In this document: positions 1 to 11,290 of the stretch, piece by piece | Layout of the letters: each line of letters begins with the position of its first letter | Position numbering within the stretch: the stretch's first letter is position 1 | Assembly: GCA_905221605.1 (NCBI GenBank) | Contig: CAJNDS010000857.1 | Location: 346,817 to 410,816, forward strand | Direction of reading: 5' to 3' | Origin: Symbiodinium natans | Taxonomy: Eukaryota; Sar; Dinophyceae; Suessiales; Symbiodiniaceae | Length of the DNA stretch: 64,000 nucleotides | Notes under the pieces: generated by a model | Database searches by the model: none | Told to the model about the DNA's origin: nothing | What the model saw: the letters and a program-made list of their open reading frames with translations, nothing else | Translations under genes and position numbers: made by a program

Positions 1-290
1 GCAGGGGCCTCGGCCGGCCCCTGCTCCCAAGCAAGATGGCAGCAAAGGCCTGGCAGTGCTGAGGGCCTAGAATAGTCCAGGCCATGCCAAGTTGATAGCA
101 GGCAATTTCAAAGGCGCTTGAGGGGTTCAGGGTTTTGGGGGGATTTGAGGGGGGCTCAAATGATTCCTAGACCAGGCAAGCCCCGCCCCAGCGGCAAGCC
201 CGTCAGGGGACCCGCCTCCCTGGACAGGCCCGGCGGGGGGGGGGGGGGGGGGTACTGCCCAGACCCCCAAAAAACACCAAAAAGACGGGG

Positions 291-356
291 TTTAGGGTTT
301 AGGGTTTAGGGTTTAGGGTTTAGGGTTTAGGGTTTAGGGTTCAGGGTTTAGGGTTG
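291..356 (+). repeat. Telomere-like (TTTAGGG)n tract
   Basis: About nine copies of TTTAGGG, one with TTCAGGG, follow a poly-G tract at 235-251. A short reverse-orientation (CCCTAAA) run lies at 478-500. Dinoflagellate telomeres are known to be of the TTTAGGG type, but this tract is internal and short. Confidence 0.9.
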
Positions 357-767
357 AGCATCGCAGCCCGCAGAGTGCCGCCAGCTATCCCAGGAGAGTT
401 TTGCCGCAGAGAGTCCCGCCGAGAATCCCCGGAGAAGCCCACAAGCTGTCCCGCCAAGTATCTCTGGAGTAGCCGCTAAACCCTAAACCCTAAACCCTAA
501 GAACAAAACAAAAAGTATTGAAAAGCCCGCAAAGAGTGCGTCGAGGACTGCTGAGGTGCCTTTCTCAGAGAATCCCGCTGCGCAGTATCCCGAAGCCTGC
601 GGCGAGTTATCCTTAGTGACCTGTCCGAAAATGACAGGATGACTCTGACATACGATCCGATAGACCAAGAGTGGGGAGGATCGAAGTAAACGAAGGTTCT
701 GGGCATCGGCTTTGGCTTTTGGGTGCAGTCTGCCTTGGCTTTTGGGGCTTGGTTTTGGAGCGAACTG

Positions 768-1270
768 CCTCTTGACGACAAAAGATGTTCGTCACACCAA
801 CCCTGAACGAGTTGAAAAGCCGGGGGGTGGGGCCCCCTCCGATTTGCAAACACGAGAACTACTCCTATGACGTGCATATATGCGGTGGAAGAATTCCTCT
901 TGACGGCGCGATGCTCTTCAACACAAGTTTGCAGACACAATGCTCGTGTGACGGGGTTGGAGATTCATACGAGATTCATGCGGGTTCGGAAGCCATTCCT
1001 CTTGACGACATGACGTTCTCAAAGCGCGCTTGCATGGTTTAAGGAAGCAGGGGCCGGGAGTTGTCCCCGCCATTTGCAGACACAAGACAGGGATGGGACC
1101 CACACAGGCGGGTTTTGAAGCAACTTCTCTTCACGGCATGATGTTCTCAAAGCAAGCTTGCATGGTTTGCAGAAGCCAGGTTGGGGGGTCGGGGAGCGCA
1201 ATCCCCCCCCCCCCCCTCCTCACGTTTGTAAAGGTGGTCCTGACGGCATGATGTTCTTCAAAGCAACGGT
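768..1270 (+). repeat. Degenerate tandem repeat, about five ~100-130-bp units
   Basis: The box CTCTTGACGRCATGAYGTTC recurs in diverged form at about 768, 896, 998, 1126 and 1236. It is followed each time by a CTTCAAAGC-type stretch and a TTTGCARACAC-type box (841, 923, 1071, 1221). Spacing is 102-128 bp. The small ORFs across it shift frame from unit to unit, so I see no gene. Confidence 0.7.
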
Positions 1271-1444
1271 GCGCGGTTGAACCAAAGCGCCCGTATATGG
1301 TTCTTTGAAGCAGGTGCGCGTCGGCCTTACCCAATATGGGGGCCTTAACAATTAGAACAGAGTTTTGGGGGTTATTATGGTATAGCTCTAAAGGACCCGC
1401 AAAGGGATACTGTTCGTCATTCTTCCAACTCCTATGTATCTCTG

Positions 1445-1620
1445 AACCCTGAACCCTAAACTCTAAACCCGAAACCCGAAACCCTGAACCTTCAAACCAG
1501 GAACTCCACCCTGCCTCTATCCTAAACCCCCAGCCTCTCAACCTGCAATATCCGGAAACCCTCAACCTCTCCACATCGACAAACCCGCAACCTCTAAACC
1601 CTCAACCCTCAACTTTCAAC
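1445..1620 (-). repeat. Diverged CCCTAAA tract
   Basis: Strongly degenerate CCCTGAACC / CCCTAAACT / CCTCTCAACC units with telomere-like ancestry and no coding content. Confidence 0.65.
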
Positions 1621-1628
1621 CTGGAAAC

Positions 1629-1730
1629 TTGGGACGTTCCCCCCAATACTAACAGTCCTTAATAGGGATTCTATTAGGGGGTACTAGAATCCCCCATTAA
1701 GGACCGCTAGCATAAGGGGGAACATCCCAA
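1629..1730. mobile_element. Foldback (MITE-like) element, family A, copy 1
   Basis: A ~102-bp inverted repeat. The left end reads TTGGGACGTTCCCCCC and the right end is close to its reverse complement (GGGGGAACATCCCAA). Internal arms carry ACTAACAGTCCTTAATAGGGAT and a degenerate complement (CCATTAAGGACCGCTAG). Other copies are at 1968-2010, 7000-7103, 9889-9989 and 44452-44558. No target duplication could be fixed. Confidence 0.8.
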
Positions 1731-1800
1731 CTGGACAGAAACCAGTCCCTTCGCCCCAATGTTAGACACTGCAATACAGCCATAGGGGGGATGGTATTTA

Positions 1801-1835
1801 ATAGTAGTAAAATATTAATAACAACAACAATAATA
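1801..1835. repeat. AAT/AAC-rich simple repeat
   Basis: Short run of AATATTAATAACAACAACAATAATAAT. It is followed by two G-rich tracts. Confidence 0.7.
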
Positions 1836-1967
1836 ATATGGGGGGGCAGGGGGGGGGGCTGCTGTTGGGGGGGTTATTACCCTTCTGAAGCCAAAGCCGT
1901 TGAAAGTCCTGGGCCGACAAGCTTCCGCTCCTTGAACCTGGGCTTTGGGGGAATTTAGGGTTATGGG

Positions 1968-2010
1968 TTGGGATGCCCCCCCGTTACACTAACAGTCCTT
2001 AATAGGGATG
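1968..2010. mobile_element. Foldback family A, half copy (copy 2)
   Basis: Only the left half is present: TTGGGATGCCCCCCCGTTACACTAACAGTCCTTAATAGGGA. It stops where a CT microsatellite (2012-2033) starts, so the copy is truncated. Confidence 0.7.
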
Positions 2011-2011
2011 A

Positions 2012-2033
2012 TCTCTCTCTCTCTCTCTCTCTC
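2012..2033. repeat. (CT)n microsatellite
   Basis: Eleven CT units abut the truncated foldback copy. Confidence 0.9.
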
Positions 2034-2447
2034 ACTCAACCTCTCGCAGCGTGCACAGGTGAGACCGCTTGTCAGCGTGCGGGAAAACAGAAAAGTGGAG
2101 GATGGTAAGGAGAAATAAGTTCAGGGAGACTACGTACACAGTGGGCAACTCTGCACAGGGTTTGAATACGCAGGGGGCACCTGCGCAAGGGGGGCAACTG
2201 GGCTTTCAGGGGCCTACAAAAAAAGGCCTGCAGGCTCCTTCATGGTATTACTAAACACTCGGCGGCGCCCGCCTAAGCAACAGAGGCGGGGCATGTGAAG
2301 CAAACAACCCCACACCCTCAGCTGACATGGGAGTGCCGTTCTCGGCTCTTTGGGCGGGTGTCCTTGCCATAAGTAAAGGTCAATTCCAGGCACCAGCCAG
2401 GGTAACCGAACTTTGAACAACCCCCACATCCAGAACCAGAGCCTGAA

Positions 2448-2579
2448 ACCCCAAACCCCAAACCCCAAACCCCAAACCCCAAACCCCAAACCCCAAACCC
2501 CAAACCCCAAACCCCAAACCCCAAACCCCAAACCCCAAACCCTAAACCCTAAACCCTAAACCCTAAACCCTAAACCCTA
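2448..2579 (-). repeat. Telomere-like block: (CCCCAAA)n then (CCCTAAA)n
   Basis: About 13 almost pure CCCCAAA variant units (2448-2537) switch abruptly to about six canonical CCCTAAA units. Long ORFs over this block are an artefact of a 7-mer repeat read in three frames. Confidence 0.9.
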
Positions 2580-2671
2580 TCCGAGCTGTGCCGTGCTAAA
2601 CTGTAAACCAAGCGAGGGAACAGACTTGCCCGTGGTCTTCCTCAGGTCTTGAGTCTGATGAGGATGATCCT

Positions 2672-2715
2672 GGTTTAGGGTTTAGGGTTTAGGGTTTAGG
2701 GTTTAGGGTTTAGGG
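2672..2715 (+). repeat. (TTTAGGG)n tract
   Basis: Six to seven canonical units. CCCTAAA units in the opposite orientation follow at 2764-2850, so the two tracts face each other. Confidence 0.9.
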
Positions 2716-2990
2716 CCGCCACCCCCAAGCGGGTTCAGGGTTTGGGGGTTTTGGTGTCCCTACACCCTAAACCCTAAACCCGGAACTCAGATGACCAACC
2801 ACTTTGGAGTGGGTTTAAACCCTAACCCTAAACCCTAAACCCTCCACCCTGGTCCTTCTATAGGGCCCTTTAACCAAAAACTGGGATCCCCGACCCACAA
2901 CTCACACGAAGCTCTCACAAACTCTGTGGGTCTTAGCTTTTGTTGCGGGGGTCAGGTTTAGGGTTCTGGCCTTAGGGCTTAGGGTTTGAT

Positions 2991-3114
2991 CATGGGTTCC
3001 CCTACTGCCCCCCTCTATACTACCCCCCCTAGCTTCCCCCCGTAATGAAGGCTATTCAGGGACAATTTGGCTAAATTAAGGCTATTTAAGCGGGGAGCAG
3101 TAGGGGAACCCATG
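2991..3114. mobile_element. Foldback element with perfect 18-bp inverted ends
   Basis: CATGGGTTCCCCTACTGC at 2991-3008 is exactly complementary to 3097-3114. The 88-bp interior is C-rich on the left and G-rich on the right, so the whole unit can fold. It has no obvious sequence match to foldback family A. Confidence 0.75.
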
Positions 3115-3391
3115 GGTTTGGGGTTTCCGATTTAGGGTAATAGGGTTTAGGCCGCCATAGTTTGAGAGATGCCTGAGGCGCCATGCTTCAGGGCTTAGCC
3201 CGAAACCTGAACTCTTAAACCCTAAACCCTAAACCCTAAACCCCTAGGCCTAAACCCTAAACCCTAAACCCTATCCCCAAAACCCAGGCACACGAGAAGT
3301 CTTCAAGAAGCTGAACCCCAGCCCGCCGGGTAGCTCATGGAGGCTGAAAACTTTTTGACGGTAAGGGAGGAACTCTGGGGGCCTCCTAGGG

Positions 3392-3413
3392 TCTAGGGTT
3401 TAGGGTTTAGGGT

Positions 3414-3494
<81 letters not shown>

Positions 3495-3535
3495 GATTGA
3501 GGGTTGAGGGTTGAGGGTTGAGGGTAGACCCGCAG
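3392..3535 (+). repeat. Telomere-like tract with a homogeneous TTGAGGG block
   Basis: Three TTTAGGG units lead into about 16 TTGAGGG units (3412-3525) with one internal change. The purity of the variant indicates local expansion, not random decay of TTTAGGG. Confidence 0.9.
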
Positions 3536-3617
3536 AAGAGCTGTAGGAACCAAGCACCTCAACGACCCATCCGAAGCTGTGAAAGCCGCAGCCCCCAATG
3601 CCAGCAACACAAATCCT

Positions 3618-3702
3618 TTAGGGTTTAGGGTCTAGGGTCTAGGGTTTAGGGTTTAGGGTTTAGGGTTTAGGGTTTGGGGTTTGGGGTTTAGGGTTTAGGG
3701 TG
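3618..3702 (+). repeat. (TTTAGGG)n tract
   Basis: About 12 units, including TCTAGGG and TTTGGGG variants. Confidence 0.9.
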
Positions 3703-4028
3703 TAAATTCTTCACAGGACCCTCTGGGAAACCACCACATGCTCAATTCACTTGAACTTCTGGCAACCCATCAAAAATATAGAAACTACTTTGGTTTAAAA
3801 ACAGACACTTTCTTTCCAATTTTCTCTCAATACTTGCTCTCAATACTTTCATTCAAAAAACGTTATTGGGACCCAAACCCTCTACAACCCCTATAAACCC
3901 TAAACCTTAAACCCGAAACCCTAACCCTAAACCCGAGCACCCGAAACCCTGAACCCTCCAGCCGGGGGTCCGCAAGCGTCACCCTTTCGGGGCCTGGGCC
4001 GGAGACATCCCTCATCTTGCAGAACACA

Positions 4029-4710
4029 GGGTTTAGTGTTTAGGGGTTTAGGGTTTAAGGTTTTGGGTTTAGGGTTTAGGGTTTAGGGTTTAGGGTTTAG
4101 GGTTTAGGGTTTAGGGTTTAGGGTTTAGGGGTGTAGGGTTTAGGGGTGTAGGGTTTAAGGTTCAGGTCCACCCCAAACACATCTCGCCCCGCACCGACTC
4201 AAAGTGTCACAGACGTAGTCCCCGGTTGGGAGTGTCCGTGGATGGTGAAGGGGTTTAGGGTTTGGGGTTTAGGGTCTAGGGCTTAGGGCTTAGGGGTTAG
4301 GATTTAGGGTTTAAGGTTTAGGGTTTAGGGTTTAGGGTTTAGGGTTTAGGGTTTAGGGTTTAGGGTTTAGGGTTCAGGGTGAACCCTTTCGGAGTGTCCG
4401 TGACAGCCGAGAGGCCGAGCTAGGCTAACGATGTGCACCGAGAGCCAGAGAAGCAAAAACTTGGAGTGAAACCCTGAACTGGGTTTAGGGTTTAGGGTTT
4501 AGGGTTTAGGGTTTAGGGTTTAGGGTTTAGGGTTTAGGGTTTAGGGTTTAGGGTTTTCGGGTTTAGGGTTTGGGTTTAGGGTTTAGGGTTTAGGGTTTAG
4601 GGTTTTCGGGTTTAGGGTTTAGGGTTCAGGGTTCAGGGTTCAGGGTTCAGGGTTTGGGTTTAGGGTTTGGGGTTTAGGGTTTGGGGGTTAAGGCTTAGGG
4701 CTTAAAGCCA
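4029..4710 (+). repeat. Cluster of three (TTTAGGG)n tracts
   Basis: Tracts at about 4029-4165, 4248-4382 and 4482-4700 share one orientation. Each is separated by ~90-100 bp of unrelated unique sequence. Variants include TTTCGGG, TTCAGGG and TTTAGGGG. No gene is visible. Confidence 0.85.
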
Positions 4711-4946
4711 CAAGCTAGCCCAGCGGCAACGCACCATGGAAAATGACTTGCCACACCTGAGAAGACTTGGATCTCAATTTCCGGTTGTGCTTTTTTGCTG
4801 GGTCTATCCACTAGTTTCCAAATATGGCCATTGTATCAACAAGCGAACTACCTACCTAACCTCTAACTCCCAAAGCCTGAACCTATGATTCTCGGGCGTG
4901 ACTTGCTTTCACTTTGGGGAGTCAAACAAGGGAAATTCAGGGACTA

Positions 4947-5094
4947 AAGGAGGGACCCTTGTAAGGGACCCTAGGGGGTACTTGGGGGTTATTTAGGGGC
5001 TAGGTATACAGGGACTAGACAATGTACACATAAAGGTTATATAGGGATTATACAATGGAATAAGATCAAGGGTCCTTTCTAGGGGTCCCTCCTT
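4947..5094. mobile_element. Foldback element with perfect 12-bp inverted ends
   Basis: AAGGAGGGACCC at 4947-4958 is exactly complementary to GGGTCCCTCCTT at 5083-5094. The interior contains GGGACCCTAGGGGGTACTTGGGGG and a TATACAGGG...TATACAATG stretch. There is no ORF and it is probably non-autonomous. Confidence 0.65.
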
Positions 5095-5339
5095 ATTCTC
5101 CTTAAGAAAGGCCCAAGCACATCAACCAGCACCCAAACCTCAAGAAAGCTCTATCCAAAAGGTTGTACCCCTGAGAGTTCCCCTGACAAAAATCCTCCTC
5201 ATGTGGCCCTGGCAGTCCCTTAGAGGACCTAAAAGAAGGGTCCCCAAACCCCACCTCAGGGGTCCAAGGTCGAGTCCCACGACAAAACCCTACCCCCCAA
5301 AACCGGCCGCACTGCCGCGGAAGTCGAAACCTAACTGCT

Positions 5340-5431
5340 GGTGGGGAGGGAAGGAAGGAATGAGGTACCATGTATACCCCTTAAGGGGTAGTATAAGGGG
5401 GATATAGGGTACCTTATTCCTTCATTCCCTC
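5340..5431. repeat. Imperfect palindrome centred on CCCCTTAAGGGG
   Basis: The arms GGAAGGAATGAGGTACC and GGTACCTTATTCCTTCATTCC flank an inner TATACCCCTTAAGGGGTA core. The unit can form a long hairpin. Mechanism unknown. Confidence 0.6.
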
Positions 5432-5699
5432 CTAACAGTAAGAAACAGCTCCCAAAAAGCCCTCAAACAGCAAACCCCCTCACCTCAACCTCTCAAGAAC
5501 CCAAAGGCTTCGGGTTCTTTTTCTTTCTTAACTTTGAGACGGCCTGGGCCTAAACCCGAACCGAAGACTCCTCCAAAAAAGTTGAGAACCCTAAGCGCCC
5601 AAACTCTGAGCGCGGGGCTGCACTTTGTACTGCGCTTTTGGGCTCTTCCTCGCGTGTCGATAAGCCTCGGCGGAAAGCACCCTATGGGTGCAAAGGTTT

Positions 5700-7000
5700 T
5701 AGGGTTTAGGGTAAAGGGTTTTGGGTTTAGGGTTTAAAGTTTGGGGTTTAGAGGGTGTGCAGTTGTAAGGGTTGATGATTCGAAGGACAACAACACCCGA
5801 CGCTAAACCCCTGTAACAAGCCCGAACCTTGAAGCTCAGGATCTAGGGCTTCAGGGTCCAGGGTTTAGGGTGCCCTAAACCCAAAAGTCATCTAAATGTA
5901 CGGGCCAAGAGATAGAGAACGGATGTCTCCCCAAAGACCCAACATTCTTTCCCCTAAACATTAGGGGGTGTAGAGTCCAAGGTCAACTCCTCACCCGAAC
6001 TTCGTGGCCTCGGCTCGCGTTGATTCGCGTTGCAGGGAACACCAGGGATCTGTTGCCGAGGTCGATACCTAGACGCCTATAGATTCCGAGTCCAAAAAGA
6101 AGGGTGGGGGGTTTAGATTCTCACTCGTTTAGGGGTGGCTCTGAATGGAACAAAACTTGTGATGATGCTATTTGAGCATTTTTGCCACGCCCCGCAGCCA
6201 AGAAAGTCCTTCAGGCACTCTAGAAAGGACTTGAGGCCAAAAATCACCCTAAACCCTATAAACCCTAAATCCTAAACCCTAAACCCTGAACCCTCTGGAC
6301 CCTACACACTCGAATCCCCGAACGTGCCCTTTCGGAGAGACGCCCCCAAGTTCTTGCCGAAGAGCTCAGCTCCAGCTCCCGGACTGCCCTCGACAAATCA
6401 CCCTGATTGCAGGGTGTTGGTGTTGGGGTTTGGGGTTTAGGGTTTAGGGTTTAGGGTTTCGGGGGTTTAGGGTTTCGGGTTTAGGGCACAGGGAGGCCCG
6501 CCACGCAATGGCCCCAAAACTCTACTTCTGATTCCGAACTATGGCCGACACTAGTGAAGGAGTTGCGGGCCGGGGGGGTGGGGGGGGGGGGGGCGTGCTC
6601 ACCCTGCACCCTCAACAGGTTTAGAGTTCAGGGCTTACAACTGTCGGGGGGCACCAACCCCAACCGCAAGGACTGTGACCTGCAAACGCCAAACAACGGC
6701 ACCCTCACCCCTCCTCCCTGGAAAACTCTTTCGTCATGTGGGTTTAGCGGGCTGCACGCACCAGAAGTTAACTCCGCAACCTCCAACCCCCAAACCACCC
6801 ATCGCTTTAGAGTTTCGGGTTTCGGGTTTAGGTTTTATTAGGGTTTAGGGTTGAGGTCCCCAACCCAGATGCCTCCGAAATGAGGCCATGAGCAAAAGCC
6901 TGCTGCACAGAGATCTGGCGGCCCTGGTGGAAAAGCCTGGTGGACGGTGTCTCCAAGTCCAGGTGTTGACATACGGTGAATTTCAGTCAACCCCGAAACT
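5700..7000. other. Gene-free stretch with short telomere-like runs
   Basis: Holds brief TTTAGGG runs (5697-5750, 6425-6487, 6800-6855), a CCCTAAA run (6245-6297) and a G-rich run near 6575-6593. I see no gene or other structure. Confidence 0.6.
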
Positions 7001-7103
7001 TGGGAGGCTCCCCCTTATACTAGCAGCTCCTTAGAAAGGATGAGAATAGAGGGGGTACTCGAATTCCCTACTCAGGACTGTTAGAATTCAGGGGGAACAT
7101 CCC
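7000..7103. mobile_element. Foldback family A, copy 3
   Basis: TTGGGAGGCTCCCCCTTATACTAGCAG at the left and GGACTGTTAGAATTCAGGGGGAACATCCC at the right form the family arms, with GGGGGTACTCGAATTCCCTACT in the centre. The right end runs straight into a CCCTAAA tract, so it may have inserted into or beside telomere-like DNA. Confidence 0.75.
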
Positions 7104-7190
7104 TAAACCCTAAACCCTAAACCCCAAACCCTAAACCCCAAATCCTTAACCCCAAACCCTAAACCCTAAACCCTAAACCCTAAATCAATC
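7102..7190 (-). repeat. (CCCTAAA)n tract
   Basis: About ten units with CCCCAAA and CCTTAAC variants. A tract in the opposite orientation follows at 7295-7385. Confidence 0.85.
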
Positions 7191-7294
7191 CCAACCCGAA
7201 ACCCCCTAAAACCCCTCAATCAATTCTGAAGCTTTTTGGGCGCCTCTTCGGCCGGGGGGTTCGGGAAAAGCTGCGAAGCGAAGGCCCCCCAAAA

Positions 7295-7385
7295 GGGTTT
7301 AGGATTTAGGGTTTAGGGTTTAGGGTTTAGGGTTTAGGGTTTAGGGTTTGGGGTTTAGCGTTTAGCGTTTAGGGATTAGGGGTAG
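7295..7385 (+). repeat. (TTTAGGG)n tract
   Basis: About 12 units, with TTTAGCG and TTTGGGG variants at the distal end. Confidence 0.85.
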
Positions 7386-7860
7386 GGTTCAAGGCTTCGG
7401 GTTTGGAGTGTCGGGACTGGGCTTTTCCCTGGCCCTGCACACGCTACAAACATCTACCCTAAACCCCAAACCCTAAACCCTGAACCCTAAACCCCAACCC
7501 TAAGCCCGTAATTTGATGTGCTAAAGAAACCCTAACCACCCCTTGAAGCCAAGTCAAGGCGAGCATCGCTGGTGACTCACCTGACGACAGCAATGCTTCC
7601 ATGCCAAACCTGCGGTCAAACGATTTAGGGTTCAGGGCTTAGGTTTGGGTTTAGGGCTTTAGGCTTAAGGCTTTAGGCTTTATTGTTTAGATGTTGAGAG
7701 TGGGATGTAGGCTTCAAGATTCTTAGTGGCTGACTCCGAAGCGGGGGCTCCTGTCGCTCCTTTCGAAGGCTGCACTCTCCGAAGATTCCCCGGGTGTCTC
7801 TCTCGGGTTCTTGAAGCGCTGGGCGTCGACTTTGAAACAGTTGTTTTTTTCAATAAATTT

Positions 7861-8545
7861 GTGTGTATATAGATATGTGCAAGCATGCGTGTACGCACGT
7901 ACGTACATACTTGCGTACGTATGTGCGTACATACGTACGTATGTACATGTGTATGTATGTTTGTATGTATTTGTGTCTGTATGTATGTATGTATGTATGT
8001 ATGTATGTATGTATGTATGTATGTATGTATGTATGTATGTATGTATGTATGTATGTGTATATATATATGTATATATATATATATGTATATATGTATATAT
8101 GTATGTATATATGTGTATATGTATATATGTGTATATGTATATATGTATATATGTATATATGTGTATATGTATATATGTATATATGTATATATGTATTTAT
8201 GTATATATGCATATATGTATATATGTATATATATATATAATATGTATATATATGTATATATGTATAAATATATATGTATATATGTATATATATGTATATA
8301 TATATATGTATATATATGTATATATAAGTATATATATGTATATATATGTATATATGTATATATGTATATATGTATATATGTATATATGTATATATGTATA
8401 TATGTATATATGTATATATGTATATATGTATATATGTATATATGTATATATGTATATATGTATATATACATGTTTGTATGTATGCACGTACGTATGTATG
8501 TATGCACGTATGTATGCGCGTCTGTGTGTGGGCATTTGTATAGTA
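7861..8545. repeat. Large compound microsatellite: (GTAT)n then (TATATG)n
   Basis: A CGTA-rich lead-in is followed by ~17 GTAT units (7979-8055), then about 70 TATATG-type hexamers with TATATA interruptions, then a GTAT/GCAC tail. Tyr/Ile-rich ORFs on both strands simply translate this repeat and are not genes. Confidence 0.95.
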
Positions 8546-8649
8546 ATTAGATCATCTCTGGGCTGCGCCCGAAACCCTCGACCCTCAAACCTTAGGATCC
8601 TATCGGATTTAAGGCCTCATGTTCGGCTTTCAGGTTTAGTGGTTTAGAG

Positions 8650-9330
8650 CTTTAGGGCTTTAGGGCTTCAGGGTTTCTTAGCCATCCTAACCCCAAAGAG
8701 GTCTGAAACCTAAAGCGAAACATCAATTAAATCAATCAAAGCTGCCGTCCCTCAAGTATGCCGCCCGAGAACTATCAAGCGCCTCCCCTAACCTAGCCCC
8801 CAAAAAGCCCCAAACCCAAAACCCGAAACTTAGACCTCCTTCATGGGGGGATGCCTGGGAGGCCAGGCTTTCGGGTTTGGGGCTTGGGGTTTGGGGATTA
8901 GGGTTTAGGGCTCGGGGCTTAGGGCTTGAGGTCTAGGAGTTGGGCACGGGATTCTTGGACACCCCGGGCGACGGCTTGGGGACTTGGGAGTCGGATGCCC
9001 CTTTGAGAGATTCTTAGGTCCCTCTGGGTCTGATTCGAAAAAATATGTTCCGGGATATCAGGGGGCCCGTACTGAACTACTTGTACCGTAAAGACTCATC
9101 ATGAAGTACGGTCTAAGCCCTAATACCCTAAAAACACTCACCCTGAACCCCCTGAAACCCAAAAAAGCCGAAAGACCCGAAATATCCAAACCCTGACACC
9201 AACCTCCCTCCCCAACTCCCTAAAAACAACTTTACAACCCCAAAACCCTAAAGCCCTACAAACCCTGAAGCCCTACAACGCTCAAGCCCTAAAAGTCTAG
9301 AACCCAAACATAAAACCAACGACCCAAGGA
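8650..9330. other. Gene-free stretch
   Basis: Scattered single CCCTAAA/CCCGAAA-like motifs occur in otherwise unremarkable sequence. Nothing else is seen. Confidence 0.6.
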
Positions 9331-9632
9331 CCCTAAATCCTAAACCCTAAACCCTAGACCCTAAACCCTAAACCCTAAGCCCTAAACCCTCAACCCTAAA
9401 CCCTAAACAGAAAGCGAACGGCCCAAAAGGCCTCAGTACAAAGAGTGCCAAGTTGGGGATCAGCCCCTGGTGCCCCGCTTGACAAACGACAAATCTCGCT
9501 GACGAAAACTCCTGGGAGTGAGTTTTGAAAGGCTTCTCTTAGGGTTTGGGGTGTAGGGTTTGGGGTTTAGGGTTTAGGATTTGGGGTTTAGGGTTTAGGG
9601 TTTAGGGTTCAGGGTTCAGGGCTTAGGGTGCA
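9330..9632. repeat. Paired telomere-like tracts in opposite orientation
   Basis: CCCTAAA units at 9330-9412 and TTTAGGG units at 9538-9632 flank ~125 bp of unique DNA. Another CCCTAAA run is at 9757-9795. Confidence 0.85.
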
Positions 9633-9888
9633 GCACTTGTTGTGGGTGTTTTTGGGTCTTTCGAGTTTTTCGGGTGGTTTGGGCGTTGACACATTCATGT
9701 GCCAGTCAACAGGTATGTCCTAAGGCTGACGGCCAACAACTGTGGCCGGCCAACCCCCAAACCCTAAACCCTAAACCCTAAACCCTAAACCCTAAATTAG
9801 AGAGAGGCTGCATGCAAGGCCCCCCTTCCGCGCCGCGGAATCACCCCCAGCCACACAGGCAACGGAGGCAGATTTCATGGGTTCTTAC

Positions 9889-9989
9889 TTGGGATGTTGC
9901 CCCCTTATACTCACAGTCCGTAATAGGAATCATTAGTACCCCCTATGAGAATCCCCATGAAGGACTGTGAGTATAATAAGTCATCCCAA
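9889..9989. mobile_element. Foldback family A, copy 4
   Basis: TTGGGATGTTGCCCCCTTATACTCACAGTCC and GGACTGTGAGTATAATAAGTCATCCCAA are long complementary arms. This is among the best-preserved copies. CTTAC precedes the element and also lies 3 bp after it, a possible but imperfect 5-bp duplication. Confidence 0.8.
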
Positions 9990-10105
9990 GCTCTTACTGT
10001 GCAGATCGTCGGGCGCCTAGGGTTTCGTAGGCTCTGTGATGCTGGGAGTGTGTTCTTTAGGGTTCTCGGGGGCTCTGCGACTAAGGGTTCAGGACTGAAG
10101 CTCTG

Positions 10106-10193
10106 GGTTTAGGGTTTAGGGTTTAGGGTTTAGGGTTTAGGGTTTAGGGTTTAGGGTTTAGGGTTTAGGGTTTAGGGTTTAGGGTTTAGGGGT
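10106..10193 (+). repeat. (TTTAGGG)n tract
   Basis: Twelve almost perfect units. CCCTAAA runs in the other orientation are at 10355-10432 and 10519-10555. Confidence 0.9.
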
Positions 10194-11054
10194 TCGCAGC
10201 TAAAGGGCTCCAAGGGTCAAAGGCTCTCGCCATCTAAGCCCCCCCCCCCAAAGCCTCCGAGGCCCTCAAACCCAAGGCTCGAGCTTCCGACCCGGGCATG
10301 CGTCCTAAACTCTACAGCCGCTTGCGTGCTCAGGCTTAAAGAAGTGAGAGGCGCCCTAAACCCTGAACCCTAAACCCTAGACCCTAAACCCTAAACCCAA
10401 ACCCTAAAAGCTAAACCCTGAACCCTGAACCCTAAGCCGAGTCACTTCTGAGAAAAAGTCAGTCGCCACGAGGGCCGACTCATGGTCGAGGAAGTTGACG
10501 AAGCACATGTCCTAAGAATGTAAACCCTAAACCCTAAACCCTAAACCCTAAGAATGTCGGGGCTTCGAACAAGGCCTTGTGGGCGATTTCATGCGGAGGT
10601 TACGAGGTCTTTAAGGGCATTAGAGATTTCGAGATTGAAAGGTTTGAAGGATTAGAGGTTTTTGGGGTTCAGAAGTTCAGGATTTGGTACTTCGACTTGG
10701 CGGTAGTAAGAAAGATGGGCAACTACAAGAGGCGATGAGCCTGCATAGCACGCGTGGACGCGGATACAGCCCGAAACCCTAAACCCCTGAACCCTGCAAA
10801 CCCTAAAGCTCTTAACCCTGAGCCTCTTGAACATCAAAACCCCTCAAACGCTAAGGAGAAACAACTCCTGCGGGAGGGCCCATGTTATTCGGGGCTTGGG
10901 GCTACGGGTGTGTGTCACAACCACAACCACGTCTCGACATTGGACTGCCAGAACATCGTCTATAGGTCTCGGATCCAGGGTTCCACGCTTTTCACACATG
11001 GGTTCCACGCTTTTCACACATGGGTTCCTTTCGCACGCCCAGACCCACGGAGCC

Positions 11055-11290
11055 CTCTGAAACATCATTACAATATTAGACTATGACATGATTACATTAT
11101 AACAGTATTGCATTCTTACATTATTGCTATATTACATTATTACATTGTTACATTATTACATTATTGCATTTTGCATTACTGCAATATTGCAATATTACAT
11201 TATGACATTGTTACACTATAACTTTTTTGCATTATTACATTATTACATCATTACATTAATGCATTACTACATGGTTGCATGAGTACACTA
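11055..11290. repeat. Degenerate ATTACATT / ATTGCATT repeat
   Basis: About 235 bp of AT-rich units (CATTATTACATT, ATTGCAATATTGC) clearly different in composition from the GC-rich surroundings. No coding potential. Confidence 0.85.

Noticed and set aside
2214-2531. Minus-strand ORF of Gly-Leu-Gly-Phe-Gly-Val-Trp repeats
   Set aside because: A 7-bp telomere-like repeat read in frame, with no independent coding evidence.
7680-8647. Long ORFs on both strands, Tyr/Ile/Thr-rich (up to 278 codons)
   Set aside because: Pure translations of the GTAT/TATATG microsatellite.
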